Shown: positions 10,584 through 22,860, numbered from the stretch's first letter. The stretch: DNA of 42,729 nt from Apostichopus leukothele (GCA_010014835.2 JAAAKB020000008.1:704954-747682), one strand, 5' to 3'. A program made the numbers and translations. The notes: generated by a model not told the origin, from the sequence alone.

Positions 10584-11987
10584 GCCCTCTTACCACCCAA
10601 TCACTTGGGCAGTTATCACAGAACCTATAACATACAAACCCTGAGCAAGCTGCCCTTGTCACATCACTTTTTACAATGCAAAGCAATATTATTGTAGTTG
10701 ATGATGTCATCCCTATTTTCAGAATCCGCAACACTAATTATGCAGCTGGTCAAGGTGAACTCTTGCTTTACAACATCGGTAAGGGAAAACAAAACAGGAA
10801 GAAAACTTTAAAACTGTCAGTTGCTATGACAGATCATATTTTAATAAGTATATAAATTAGCTGGAATGGTCACAGAGACTGATATTCTCCTTGGGATGCA
10901 ATTACATAGATGAATCCTAGCATTCACCACTTAATTCATAATATCAATCTAATTCTCCAATGAACTCGCATGAACATGATCTACATACCTAGGTCGTTAA
11001 ACCCTCCACCGTTCCAACAATAAACTAGTGATCATTCATGACGACACAATAACAATTGTGTTGTTACAGGTGCTAGGGAAGGTGTTTTCTTCCACCCTTC
11101 TCCTCTCTTTTCTTTCATCTCTAATCAACTTAAATATCATACACAAATAAATTAGCATATGTAAAGAATGTAGGGCAAGTGCAGAAGGTAAACATCCCCC
11201 AAAACTGATACAGCAAACCCATCTCGAATCATCACATCATGTTTCTTTGCCTTCATCAAGACTTCAATTTTCCAAAGATAACAACATATTTAATTGTCAC
11301 GTACAATGTTGGTAGCTTTTGATTCTAATCTGTCATAATTGTGATATGGCAACCCATCAGAGGTTAATATAATATGGGAGAAATAGGGAAAAAACAGAAT
11401 TTTATCACCACGAATGTGTTTCAGATTAACGGCAAGAAAAAACAACATCTTTCGGCAACACTTTCAGTTTAATTTCAATTTAAGTTTAAGGAACTTTTAA
11501 ATGTCGATCCCTTAGTCTGTAATAGTTTGACCATTATTATCAACTTCTGTTCACAGGACAGGATACTTATAAAACTCAGAATGTTAATTAACAAGAGACA
11601 ATCAATTTGGAATTATTACTACTGTCTCTCAGATACAATCCTAAGCAAAAAACAATAATTAAGCAAACCCGGATATTCTAGCAATTAAAACTTTGTCTGA
11701 GTTAATTATTTCTGACTGTCTGTCAGTCTTTTGCTTTTGTTTTTCTTGATAAAGCAAATAATTAATGAATTAATTCCACACAATGCTGAAGACAAAAGTA
11801 AAGTTTTGATTTCCCATTTCAAAAATGGCATGTCCTTTGTTTATATATATGATATATTTCATGGTCTTCTGTCATCTATCATAAACATCTTATTGATTGT
11901 TTAATGTTGTTTTGGCTACATTCAACGTAACAAGAAGCTAATGTAACAGTAAAGTCGAACTTGATTTAGTTAATCAAAACTGCTGCT
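10584..11987. other. noncoding, nothing recognised
   Basis: AT-rich sequence with many homopolymer A/T runs and no convincing open frame, RNA gene or repeat. Confidence 0.45.
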
Positions 11988-12076
11988 AGGGGATGATGAG
12001 AGGAGGAAGGGGGATGGGGAAGAGGGGGCAGGAGGAGGGAGTAGGAGGAAGAGGAAGAGGAGGGAGGAGGAGATTG
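11988..12076 (+). repeat. polypurine (G/A) tract
   Basis: Nearly 90 bp consisting almost only of G and A, with runs such as GGGGGATGGGGAAGAGGGGG. Mirror-like purine tracts of this kind can adopt triplex or G-quadruplex forms, which here is an inference. The open frame of G, R and E residues across it is not a gene. Confidence 0.85.
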
Positions 12077-12617
12077 AAGTGTTGCAATGGCTGTATCTGT
12101 TTTTTTGCTTCATCTACGTTCAAAAGAGTCAACTCTAAAACAAATTTCAACTACATTATCACAAAAACAATCCTAAACATTTCTATATTAAACAGTTTAA
12201 ATATCCTTCAGACTGATTGATGTTTCTTTCTACTACAGTAAATGGAACTATTTTAGACATTTTCAAGTACAAAAACCTATCAACAGTGGGTATGTTACAA
12301 GATTATAATTGTATGTAAAACTTAAATTTTCGATAATTGTTTCAACTAATATCGCTTCACACTACTTTTAAGGAATTTTCAGTCTGTTAAGTTGCAAAAT
12401 AGAATTTTACACTATAAGATAAGTCCAATCATTAAATACATTTGTGAAATTGACAAACTGTCCAAAATCTTTTGCTCTTTGAATCAAATGTGAACTATCA
12501 TTTAAGGCCTATAATTTTTTATGTACCTGTAGGTAAATATTAATCATCTATTGCATTGCAAAATTTTATGAAAAATGGTCAAACTACTATGCAAGTCCAA
12601 AGATGTATAGCATTTTT

Positions 12618-13011
12618 TATTTTTTTTTACACAGAATTAATAGTCCTTTTTTACACAGAATTAATAGTACTTTTTTTACACAGAATTAATAGTACTTTTT
12701 TACACAGAATTAATTGTATTTTTTTTTCACAGAATTAATAGTACTTTTTACACAGAATTAATTGTACTTTTGTACACAGAATTAATAGTACTTTTCTTAC
12801 ACAGAATTGTACTTTTTTACACAGAATTAATTGTACTTTTTACACAGAATGAACAGTACTTTTTTTCCACAGAATTAATAGTACTTTTTGTACACAGAAT
12901 TAAAAGTACTTTTTTACACATAATTATTTGTATTTTTTTACACAGAATTAATAGTACTTTTTTACACAGAATTAATAGTACTTTTTTACACAGAATTAAC
13001 TGTACTTTTTT
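12618..13011. repeat. AT-rich minisatellite, about 16 copies of 21-26 bp
   Basis: Each unit reads approximately ACACAGAATTAATAGTACTTT plus a variable T run. Units vary at the fifth to eighth bases after GAATTAA (TAG, TTG, CTG, AAG). One copy lacks AATTA and one has CATAATTATT in place of CAGAATTAAT. Unit length varies mainly in the T run. The array opens frames on both strands that read as repeats of YTELIVLF or ILCKKVLL, which are translation artefacts of the repeat. Confidence 0.95.
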
Positions 13012-15565
13012 ATAAGAGACAAATTCTGAGCCTGCAAAACTGCTAGACAAATTTGAGCAGGAATTTATACCCTGTTATAGCAGATGAACCTATTTGACAT
13101 ATATACGAGTAGGCCTATTGGTGCAGAACCTTTTGAATGCAAAATCCTATTTATTAGCCATTAGATCATTAACAACATCACTGCAAACCAATTAAACAAG
13201 ATCCAAGATCTAAGTTGGCTATTTTCGTATTGTTATACTTTACAATGTGCATCAAATATTCTCCTTTTAAATGGGAATTATTGCCTCCACCAAAAGGGAG
13301 TCGAAGAAATATATACATTTTTCTTTTCTTTTTTTTGTTAGGACTACATTCCACGAGATTTCCTCTGATGTTTGATTCACCCCCTAAGATATCATACCTC
13401 TTGGTTAAAGACAACAGCTAAAGTTTATCAGCTGTCAGCTTTATTTACATATTATTTTATCCTCCCTTTTTTTAAATGATACTACATCCTAGGTATCAGC
13501 TAGGAGGTACGACTGATGTACCCCTTCAGGCTTCCATGTTATGAATTAGGTCTACTGAATTTAAGAGAGAGGCCGGTCTCTTCGCCTCTTAGGGCAACGT
13601 GAGATGCACCTGTCTCCCATCATCCGTCAGCAGCTGATATCTCTCATGTTTCGGTACTTCCATGCTCATGAATATGCAAATGAGGTCTCCCAAGCCCATT
13701 TTGCGAACACTGCTGTATAATTAGCTTTTACTAATTCTACCAATCTTTGTCTGTTTTTAGGGAAAAAATGTTTGGAAGAGGATTCAAATTTAGGTTATGT
13801 AAACTGCACTGGCAGCAGTAGTGCCCCTATCGTAAACTTTGCTTGGACGCCAGCTAAATATGTAGGGTAAGGTCAAACTCTGATGAACTCGATAGCCTTC
13901 TCCAAACAATTTGACACAACAGACCCATAAAAGCTTTTCATCTGGAAAAAATCAATAACTGATCTGAGATAAATCATTAAACACTTGTCAAAATGTGAAA
14001 CCTCATTCACAATTATTCCTTAGGAAAGCCATGTATATTAAAATATCCAGCCTGAAGTGGAAAACAATGAATACAGTACTAATGTTACCATTTAATGTCA
14101 CTTTATGCTATAACAGATTCAGGTCTTATGCATGTTTAGCACTAAGCTATGATGGTCTCTTTTTTTGTCTTTTCCCCCAAAAATAATTGTTTGGAAATTT
14201 CTAACGCTTATAGTCAGTGTCTAATGTCACCTGCCCCTCAAAAAAACGATGTATGTATGTGTGTGTGTAGCATTGTCTTTCACCATCATAATAATGCAAT
14301 GGAGAAAGTCCATCAAAATTGTGTTGCATCATATATATGGGAAAAACGATACCAAGAAGGATTTGAGATGGGAGGTATAGATGATACTGATTTTTTCAAG
14401 TCATTTTTTGATACAAGCCCAGGAAAGACCAAGTAAAGCACTTGAAATCAGCTGTGATATATACTCACCTGTTACTTGTATTTAACAGAACATGTCAAAC
14501 TACCTTTGTTTAAAGCTTTCAGCCACGATCAGTAGCTGTAAAGGAGCTTAATATGTGGATCTAATATTTTGTGGATTAAGCGGGTGGATGAGTGGGGGAG
14601 GGTATTGAGCCGAGGGTGCTCCAATATCAGCCCACACTGACACATAACTGATAGTCCTCTTATATCCAAGAAGTGCTGACTACCTTCAGTTTTTCCTTTG
14701 CAGGATTCTTCAAAGAATCTATCAAAAATATCACAGCCTCAAATCAAAGTTGAAAAGAATCATGTAAAGCATCCATTTCCTCCATTCTTCTGTGAATTAT
14801 CTCTTAATTCTAACAAAGAGGGCAGGAACCACTCTGCAAAACTCAAACTTATTTCCTTAGAAAGACAATGGTTATTTATAACCAATTGTTGAAGGTGTGG
14901 ATATTTTGAAGAGCGGTTCTGACTTTAAAAATGGACGATAGTATTGATAATCACCAAGGTCTTATCCTGTTTGCTAAACACAATTTACCCAATCCTGATT
15001 CGTTGGTCTCAGAGAATTTAAAATGGAAGTAGGTACTTTAGGTATGAACAAATGAAAGCAACTTCTTGAAATAACAAGTAAATGTTAATTGAGAATGAGT
15101 GCCCACACTTCTACAATTGATACAGTAAAAGTTTCAACTTGAAACGAAAGGGCATCATTGAAGGCATAGGTGAGTTTCATAACAGCTCATGTTGTAGGGA
15201 GAGATCTTGCTAAACGAAAAACATATTTACACTTCACATTGCATAGATGCATTTTAGGTCATGATACTGTAGAGTTGTATTTATAGCTGTCAAAGTGAGT
15301 CATTTGATGAAAGCTAGGTCATTTGTACTGTCATGGAACATACAAGTCAACAAATGTCAATCAGACACTCTTGTTCAAACTTTAGTAAGAATTTCACTGC
15401 CGTCCACAGAACACTTTTCCTCATCAAGTCATTTACTTTATACTAGTAATCCTCCTCAATATCTGGGAATAAATCATTTCAAGAAAGGTCATTTTGATCA
15501 ACTATTTGCAGCATGCATGCTACATTTTGAGGTAATTGGGTTTTGTGAGACTAATAATACTGTAC
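13012..15565. other. noncoding, probable NPAS intron (proximal part)
   Basis: This lies immediately downstream of the bHLH exon in the direction of transcription, so it should be intron. The splice donor is at 15565-15564. No PAS-domain exon was seen. An octamer ATGCAAAT, the POU-factor site, sits at 13674-13681 within a block of about 130 bp (13560-13690) that is richer in GC than its surroundings. Confidence 0.5.
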
Positions 15566-15843
15566 CTTGATTAAGACAAGTGGAAGATCTGTTGATTCTA
15601 GGTGTGTTGTCTGAGCCGTAAGAGGAGGGATGAGACTGATGCCAAACTGGATCACCCTGGAGTGCAAAGTCCCTCATCCGCAAGTAACTGATGCTTAGTC
15701 GAATAATCGAAGCTTTGTCCAGCTGGCTGGTGATGGCTGCCGGAAGAGGGAGAAGCTTTGCCAGCTCATAAAATTCAAAATTCTCCTTTCCTCGCCTTGA
15801 TCTTGCAGCATCTCTGGAACGTTCCTTACGTATCGCCAACAAT
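15566..15843 (-). CDS. NPAS3-like: bHLH exon of an NPAS1/NPAS3/trachealess-type transcription factor
   Basis: Class I bHLH-PAS proteins pair with ARNT-type partners and act as nuclear DNA-binding regulators, in neural development (NPAS1/3) or tubulogenesis (trachealess). The 278-bp exon starts after an acceptor ending AACTAG and ends before GTACAG. It encodes basic region [20 protein letters not shown], helix 1 [11 protein letters not shown], the loop [11 protein letters not shown], helix 2 [15 protein letters not shown], then GDPVW. The [13 protein letters not shown] basic region and the [14 protein letters not shown] segment are hallmarks of this subgroup. [13 protein letters not shown] matches the NPAS3 form rather than the trachealess form (YEFYELAKMLPLP). 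Visible changes from the vertebrate pattern are conservative: KERS for [12 protein letters not shown] for LTISYLKM. The exon starts on the third base of a codon, giving R-L-L-A-I-R-K where vertebrates have R-L-Q-A-L-R-K, and it leaves one base at its end. The about 25 residues after GDPVW are not recognisably conserved. Only the family and domain are certain; the paralogue label is inferred. Confidence 0.93.
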
Positions 15844-18800
15844 CTAGTTACAATTTGACAACACGAAAAAAATGATAATAATAATATTATGATCATGAAG
15901 AGTCAATAAGAGGCTCCATAGTCAGCAGGATTTAAAGTTCAACCATTTTTCTGTTGATTTTAGGATTGTTGCTAGATCTGTCACTGAGCTTAACAAACAT
16001 TACACTAGTGACCTCCATTATTAACCAAACACATCTTACTTGAGAGACAACTTTTTTTTGTTGTTTTTTTTCAGTTCCTATTTTCCTAACAGAAAATGCT
16101 GTAATATCTGCATTACTGCATTACTGCATTTTCTTCAGTTTTTTGTTTCATTTTTATTTTCTTTGCAAAACTTCTCTTGCCAGAATAAATGCTATTTGTT
16201 AAGTGTCTGTAGTTACACTTTTCAAAAGCAATCACTTTTGAGAAGCAATACACACATTTGGGGTGGAAATTAGTCCTATTTTATTTTAAATAAACATACC
16301 TCTCAGCAAAGTTGAATATTGTTTAATTTATCATTGACATCTTATATTAATCCCTGCCAGTAATTTGCATATACTGTAAGTAATCAATGCACAGAAAAAT
16401 GATAGTAAGTATTGTAATTTGTTTTATAATTAATTACACCCTATTTTGTGTGGAGTAGGTCTTGCAAATACCAAACACCTGACATGAAAGTTTATTATAA
16501 ATACAATTTGTCTTTTTCAGGGCAGATATATAGCTCTCCAATTAATCTTTATTCTCTTAATAACTTGACCTTAATCATCTGTCAAACCAGCAAACCGTTG
16601 CATTTATTTCATCATATTATCTCTGTCTTTTGTCAAAACATAAATGCAATTCAGGGTTTGATTCATCACATCCAATCCACTCGGGGAAAAAAAGCTAAAA
16701 ATTACTTTCTCCTAGCAGTTCAATTTCAAAAGATAAACTAGCCCAATTAAATTATTAACATGTTCTTCAGTCCTGTCCGAGTTAACAAGTAAAACTTGTA
16801 AGGGGGCATCCATTTAAGGATGAATTTTCTTCCTGTGAGTAAGAGTACTGTCCATTTTGACAGATGTCTAAAAGCTTGTCAAACAACGCAAGACAGTATT
16901 AGCTTACCGCCATTCTCTCCTCTACTGTTTGCTAACGACTTGTGACTGATGACTTCAAACTCACCATGGTTCAGACTCCCCCTTGAACAATATTCCTACA
17001 GAGAGGACAGTGCTATTGACATGGTCCAGTTATTTCCTAAAAATTCAGGTTAATTGAGACTTATTTGGGGTTTTATGCAAATTTGTATTTGCCTTTCTTT
17101 AACAGCAATCATTTGATCTGAAAGTCTTCATATTGAAGAGCATAGCTTCATCTGACAGAGAGCGGAGTCAACAACACAGCTAAATGAAAGCCTTTCTCAG
17201 TCATACGGAGGTTAGCAACATGATCTGGCAACCATGATCAGATGATACCTGACTTCTAGTACTTAACTACTATATGTTTCAGTAATGCTACTGTACCTGA
17301 AGAACAAGAAGAAACTTCAAAGGAAATGACCCCATGACTTCTTAATCCTTTAGCATTTCCTACGATTCCACAAAACTTCCTTCTCTGTGTCTAACCTCTT
17401 CATATTCACATTTATTAACATGTGACGACGAGTCCCAATGGAAGAGTAATTCTTTACAGTCATGATCTATTCTTTGATTATTATTCTTTCTATTCTCATC
17501 TTAATAAAGTGTTTCTTGGATTACTTTATAAATGTCAATAAACAATGTTATTTGTGCAGGTCTCCTATTAATGAACTTGATTTAACCTAAAATAATTACA
17601 TGTTTACACAAATAAATATATGTCGGACATACAAATCATTTCCGCTGAAATTGTCATTGACTGTTTAACAAAAGTCACAGCCAATATTTTGATTGCAATG
17701 TTGTGAAGTTTGGTTAGAAATCCCCAAACTTACCATATTTACGAAGTAAATATTGCCTGCTGGTGATATTTATATCATCCAAATGCTCATCCAAGAGGTA
17801 AAGTATGTTGCAATATAACATAGTGATCAGTAGCTTGGCATTTGTCTGGAATATGCACATCTGGAGCTAGCCAGATCTATATGTACTGTAAAATTTAAAC
17901 CCAGTTTACCTACATGGATAATGCAGCTCAATTGCTGGAGCACATGTTATCCTAACCTAAGATCATCCTGCTCTAGAAGAATGTTTCATCTATGACATGA
18001 AACTTAAATTTGAATTAAAATTGCTTTCAAATTGCAGAGTAGGGGTCTATGAGACTTCATTGGCAAACTTCTATTCATTCCAAATTGGGCATTACAACAG
18101 TATTTGCACCTTAAGTTAGCTCTACTAGATAATGCCAAAATTTCTCATTTCCTAAAAGTACTTTTAAGCTAAGTTTTATCCAATAAACTGTTCCCAAGTA
18201 TTCTGAAGGACAACATTAATCAAATGACTTCTTTTATCAAGGAGAAAAAGCTTGCAAATTCTATCTGTAATAAAAGTCTGACTATAACCATTTTTTGACA
18301 TTTTAAGGTATTAAGGTTTTTCTTGGCATTAAGGTATCACTTTAAAACCAACAATCACTTAAACTCCTACAGTGAGTACACAAGCTTTGACTTGTAGTAG
18401 TATTTGGAGTATTAATCTTGGTTGGATTTTCACTGCTATGGTTTGGCTTGGATGCAGTTTGTTGTGAAGTTGCTTCCCTCTCACCATATGATATGTAAAA
18501 ATAAATGATTTATAGACTAAGGGATAATATTGTAACACACATGCTCTCAGTACAACGTTCTCTGGCTGTCAAGGCTTGATGGAGAGAGATCTCAGACATT
18601 GTATTCCCATCAGCTGGATGCATTTCCCATCTTAGGGCTACACTCAATGCTAAACCATCTGCAGTATGGTGGTACCATACCAGCTGGATGCATGTTACAT
18701 CTCATTGCTACTGTACATTCAATACTGTATCTACCATGGTATGGTAGGACCATACCAGCTGATAACAGACCATCTACTTAAAGAGCGACCTTCTTGCATA

Positions 18801-20184
18801 CTTTAGTCACCTATTCCTGGCAAGTTTTAATCAAAAATTAAAGAATAATTTAGTCAGGTCTATTTCTGGCAAGGCTTACCCAATAAAAGAATGCACCTTA
18901 TGAAATTCAGACAGAGTACTTAGACTTACCATTTAGCATAATTATAATGTAAAAGGACAATTTTCAGCAGTGTTAACTTTTTTTCTGAATTGCTTGTTAA
19001 GTACTCCACCTACAGTAAATACCTGCATTGCTATGGAGTTAGTATAGCACTGCGACGACGTTTGAAAGACTTACCAAAACCAACGCAAAGGACTGCATTA
19101 AATTACAAATTAATTATACTATTAATGAAAAGTTTTCTCATCTCCTTTGAAAGCAGCCTTTAAACAAGACTATTGACAACATTTCCGTACTTTCATTTTT
19201 TAATTTACCAATTGCTACTATCATGTATAATATGATCCAAGGTTTCCTATGTGAGTAAAATTCAGCTTACCCATAATACCCATAAGGTACCCTGTCAATT
19301 TTCCTTAGCCATGTTAAAAGTTGGATAAGATAACACTTGATCAGTGTAAAATGTTACAAACAGTAATAATTATCATACTTGATACTCTCCTGCTGTATAC
19401 AAAGTCCTAATAGCTTATATTATTCATGATGCTTAGATCTGAGATCCAATTCTCTAGAGTATTGGAATCAAGAAATATTATTCTTAAATTGAAAGCTTAT
19501 CACAGACACTTGTGATTATGCATTGCGCCTTAACGGAAGCATACCTGTTATATTTACTACTTCTGAAAAGAATTCTGCAAACTTTTACAAAACTGACCTG
19601 GATTTTACATCTTTCATGTCACAACCATTTCTATGGTCTTAAGCATGTTTCTCTCTCATTTCTTCCCTACCATGTTGTGAGCTTGAGCCTACCCTAAACC
19701 CCCATCACTTTGCTAGCCTGTAAGAAGCCACCACCGTAAGAGGACGTCAAAGGTTGATCAGACAGTGTGGAAAGTAAAGAGAGATGCAAACTCAACTATG
19801 ACCTTCTGCTTTAGAATGTTGTAGAGATGCTTGTGGCAAACAAATTAAACTCCACCAAAAGCAGGGCAGCAAACTAGAAGGGCATTCCGGCAATTTACTG
19901 CCAATGGTATCTGTTGGCATATCAGGAATCTTCGATGAGAGTTAAATCTAGAAGTTATTTTCAGACACCTAAAGTTGCTTCTCTTGGAGAGCTGTTTAAG
20001 TAATATCTGTCATGACACTGCAGAGCAATCATTCGATAGAGAGCATCACATTTGATTTCAACACCAAGCATGAAAAGCTTTTAATGTTTTTAGACACAGT
20101 TCACATATCTGAGCTTGCAGTGTAGTAAACCCTAAGTAGTCCTATATTGTAAGACAACACAAACTAAATCATGGAAGGCCAAAC
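15844..20184. other. noncoding, probable NPAS intron between the two exons
   Basis: If the exon at 20185-20277 is spliced to the bHLH exon, this 4.3-kb stretch is the intron. The minus strand begins GTTTGG (donor) at 20184 and ends TAACTAG at 15844. It is AT-rich with no recognised gene. An imperfect 70-75 bp tandem duplication lies at 18611-18770. Confidence 0.55.
18611..18770. repeat. degenerate 70-75 bp tandem repeat, just over two copies
   Basis: CAGCTGGATGCAT starts at 18611 and again at 18681, and a partial third copy CAGCTGATAAC starts at 18756. Each boundary is preceded by an ACCATAC or CCCAT motif. The units contain small palindromes such as TATGGTGGTACCATA. Confidence 0.65.
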
Positions 20185-20277
20185 CTTGCATTTCGGGCAC
20201 TCCAAGATTCCCCATCATACTGTGGTGTGAGAACGTCGACGCTTCCGTAACCAGCACCTGGCATAGGATGAAGGGAA
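20185..20277 (-). CDS. NPAS3-like: probable N-terminal exon of the NPAS-like gene
   Basis: A 93-bp open segment on the minus strand lies between an acceptor ATCCACAG and a donor AAG-GTTTGG (G at +5 conserved). Its frame reads SLHPMPGAGYGSVDV, then LTPQYDGESWSARNA, and ends with AG, the first two bases of a codon. The bHLH exon begins with A, so joining them gives AGA (Arg), which is the residue expected before L-x-A-I/L-R-K in this family. Splice phase, order and strand therefore all agree. The segment is clearly richer in GC than its flanks. Its first base completes a codon, so the exon is phase-symmetric (93 = 31 x 3) and could be skipped without a frameshift. An internal ATG (MPGAG) could be a start if this is a first exon, though its context is weak (CCT before ATG). 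I know no homologue for this N-terminal sequence. Confidence 0.55.
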
Positions 20278-20309
20278 CTGTGGATTTAATCAAAATTAAC
20301 AATTGTCAA

Positions 20310-20322
20310 GTTACCTAGCAAC
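20310..20322. promoter_or_regulatory. RFX X-box-like motif GTTACCTAGCAAC
   Basis: Two inverted half-sites, GTTACC and AGCAAC, with a one-base spacer. RFX factors bind GTNRCC/RGYAAC half-sites. It lies 33 bp from the acceptor edge of the putative exon at 20185-20277, on its upstream side. It could be promoter-proximal if that exon is a transcription start exon. Confidence 0.45.
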
Positions 20323-22848
20323 GGGAACATAATAATGTAGATAAACACTGAATGGCATTTGTTTCCTCAAATTAGGCTATTCAATGATTTCGTCATAGAA
20401 TCTCTGCATGGGTAGATTTAAATGTCGATGTTAATAGCATCAGTGACTATTTTGGTTTATTTTTTAGCATATTTATGGGCAATCAATCACGATAAACTCA
20501 ATCCCTTTACTACGATGTAGCAAACTAGTATATGAACTGTACCATTTATGCAACACAACTTTCTTCTTGCACAAACATCTAACTCATCAGAAATAGCATT
20601 AAAAGATTTCCAAGTTGCAAGAATGCATATCCAACTAATGGGAAGATGCAATGTCGAGAAGTGAAGGTTCTAGAAACTGTGTCACCATGACCCACGCCTA
20701 CTTTCAAGTGTATGGTTGATCGCACAGAATACCTCCCATTGGTCCTTTCTACCAGGGGGTAAATACAGTCAAAGATCTGGTGCTCCACAAAAACAAACCG
20801 ATTCTGCACAAATGGTATGCGACAGAACTCTGTTTACACAAAATTAGCACTGACGTTACAAAATTTGATTGAAACATCCCGTCCAATTATTGGCTGCATC
20901 ACCTGTTCAAGGGTCAATTAAAGAATTGTTACATTTGATCGAGTCCTTATCTTTAAAAGTTCCACAACAGAGTTTTATCGCCAAACCATTTAATGAAACA
21001 TTACTGCATGGTTCAGGAACAGCATCCACATAGCTGGTATGCTCTCTCGGTAAACAAATTGCTAATGAGTTCTCGTTGAGTTCATGGGGTTTTTCCTCTC
21101 GACTAAGACCGTTTGTGTCATGATTGGCCAGCATCTTGCTAAATGAACTGCAGAGGACTAATAGCTTAGGCAACTAAATGTTTGTTGGAGCTTAAACTAA
21201 ATTGACATGCCTCTGCTGGAAGCAAGAAATTATATTACAATATGTCACATACTGATCATATCTTAAGCATTTCCTGTAACAGTGGCCAAGTCAACACAAC
21301 CCACAATTCCTTTCTCTCCAAGTTGACTAAAAGTTTGTTGAAAAGGCTGATGGGAGGGGGACAATGTGGCATTGTCTCAAGCAGGTGACGAATCTCATGC
21401 TGGCTTTAGGGACAGGGCTTGAGGTGTCATACATTACTGCTAATCCTCTTACATATTTGCTGCTTCAAATGATACAGGTCGGATAAAAAGAATTTTAAAT
21501 GACTTCACAAAGTCAGTCATTGATGGGACTCTTTTTCAAAAGTTTGTTGAATTGATCATGTGCCATGTGTGTGTGCAATGTATAGAAATATCTCTATCAT
21601 AGTATTCAAGGCTATATACTGCATCATATCTCAGAACACCCAGTACTTAAGATACTGCTGTTTTAGGGATATCTTTTAGTTCTTGCAAGTAAAAGCTTTC
21701 ATGTAACAATTTATGAATATCAAAGTTTGAAATTTTGAGTAAAATTTTACAACAGTATTATGCCCAAATATGGCTTTTTTTCTTTTCTTTTTGCAATTCT
21801 TCCCCACTCATCACTCTCTCCCTCTCCTAAGTCTTTTGTTTTTTTCTAATCAGAGTAGAAGATTTCTTTTACTACTGTTATCAGTGACTGGCTCTGACTT
21901 AACCCAACAACCAAACCTCTGGGGCTTATCACCAGTAAAGTCAAAAGATTTTCAAGGGCTTTTAACTCAATTGGTAAAGATAAATGATTAGCAGAAACAC
22001 TACTCTGCCGATATGTTACTAGCAAACATTTACAGTTATAAATAAAGTTTGTACTGAAAATGATTACACATTTTTTACACTTTGACCAAAGTAAATACAA
22101 ACACCCAAAGTTATTGTTTACTGAAACTAAATGAAGTCAAAGAATAGGCAGCTTTTAGACAAGGACAACATTTTCGAAAGTAATAAAATCAAAAATGTTG
22201 AAAAATTGTTTCATCAGTATCAAGTGGCTCGGACAGTAATTCACATTCTTGCACATTTTGGTCAAAAGTTTGATTGTATTATTAGCAAAATTTATGACAA
22301 TTTTTAAAAAGCCAAGAAATTCCTGACTAGAACAGGAATCAAATGACGTAGACAATAATTGTTTTGCTCTTTCAAATTTGTTTTTAGATCTTAGGTATTT
22401 TTTTTCTTTTGAATGAATAAATTGAATTAAAAGATCATGTACAACAACACAGACATTTACAATTTCTCGATATACCAGGGAATTGAATAAAACCATACAA
22501 TGGAGTTTCCTAAATTGAATTACTTAAGAATGTTCTGTGCAGTTTTCCTCTTAAACTCTAACCACCTAACCATTTTACCAAACTCATTTCAACCGCATTA
22601 GCTACCCATCCCTCCTGCTCTCCTCCTATCTGTCTATCCAGCAACACACATATCACAATCAATCTATCTAGTTAGGACATAACATGTCCTCTCCAGCCTC
22701 CCACCAAAACATTAGTTTTGCCCTCAATTTCCTATTCCTCTCTCCACCCGGACTTCTCACCTTCTTGGTCAGTGGACTGACTACTATCAATTCAAATGGG
22801 CTCTAGGGTCCTTGTGATTATGCCACAGATTCAGCACATATGGTTTGG

Positions 22849-22860
22849 CCCCCCCCCCCC
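22849..22860. repeat. C12 homopolymer
   Basis: Run of 12 C on the + strand. Confidence 0.9.

Noticed and set aside
12556-13050. Open frames on both strands across the minisatellite.
   Set aside because: They are translations of a 21-26 bp AT-rich repeat (YTELIVLF-type periodicity), not genes.
20579-20809. 76-codon minus-strand frame near the NPAS exon.
   Set aside because: It has no flanking acceptor and donor in a usable phase and no similarity to bHLH-PAS N-termini that I recognise.
20907-21173. 88-codon minus-strand frame with a good acceptor (CCTCTGCAG) and an ATG in AAGATGC context, considered as an NPAS 5' exon.
   Set aside because: The frame ends in TGA six bases before the best donor. 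No donor in it leaves two bases as the exon at 20185-20277 requires, and the protein matches nothing I know.
22155-22496. 113-codon minus-strand open frame rich in K, F, L and N.
   Set aside because: Its length is within reach of chance in 43 kb of two-strand sequence, it shows no known motif, and no splice sites or neighbours support it.
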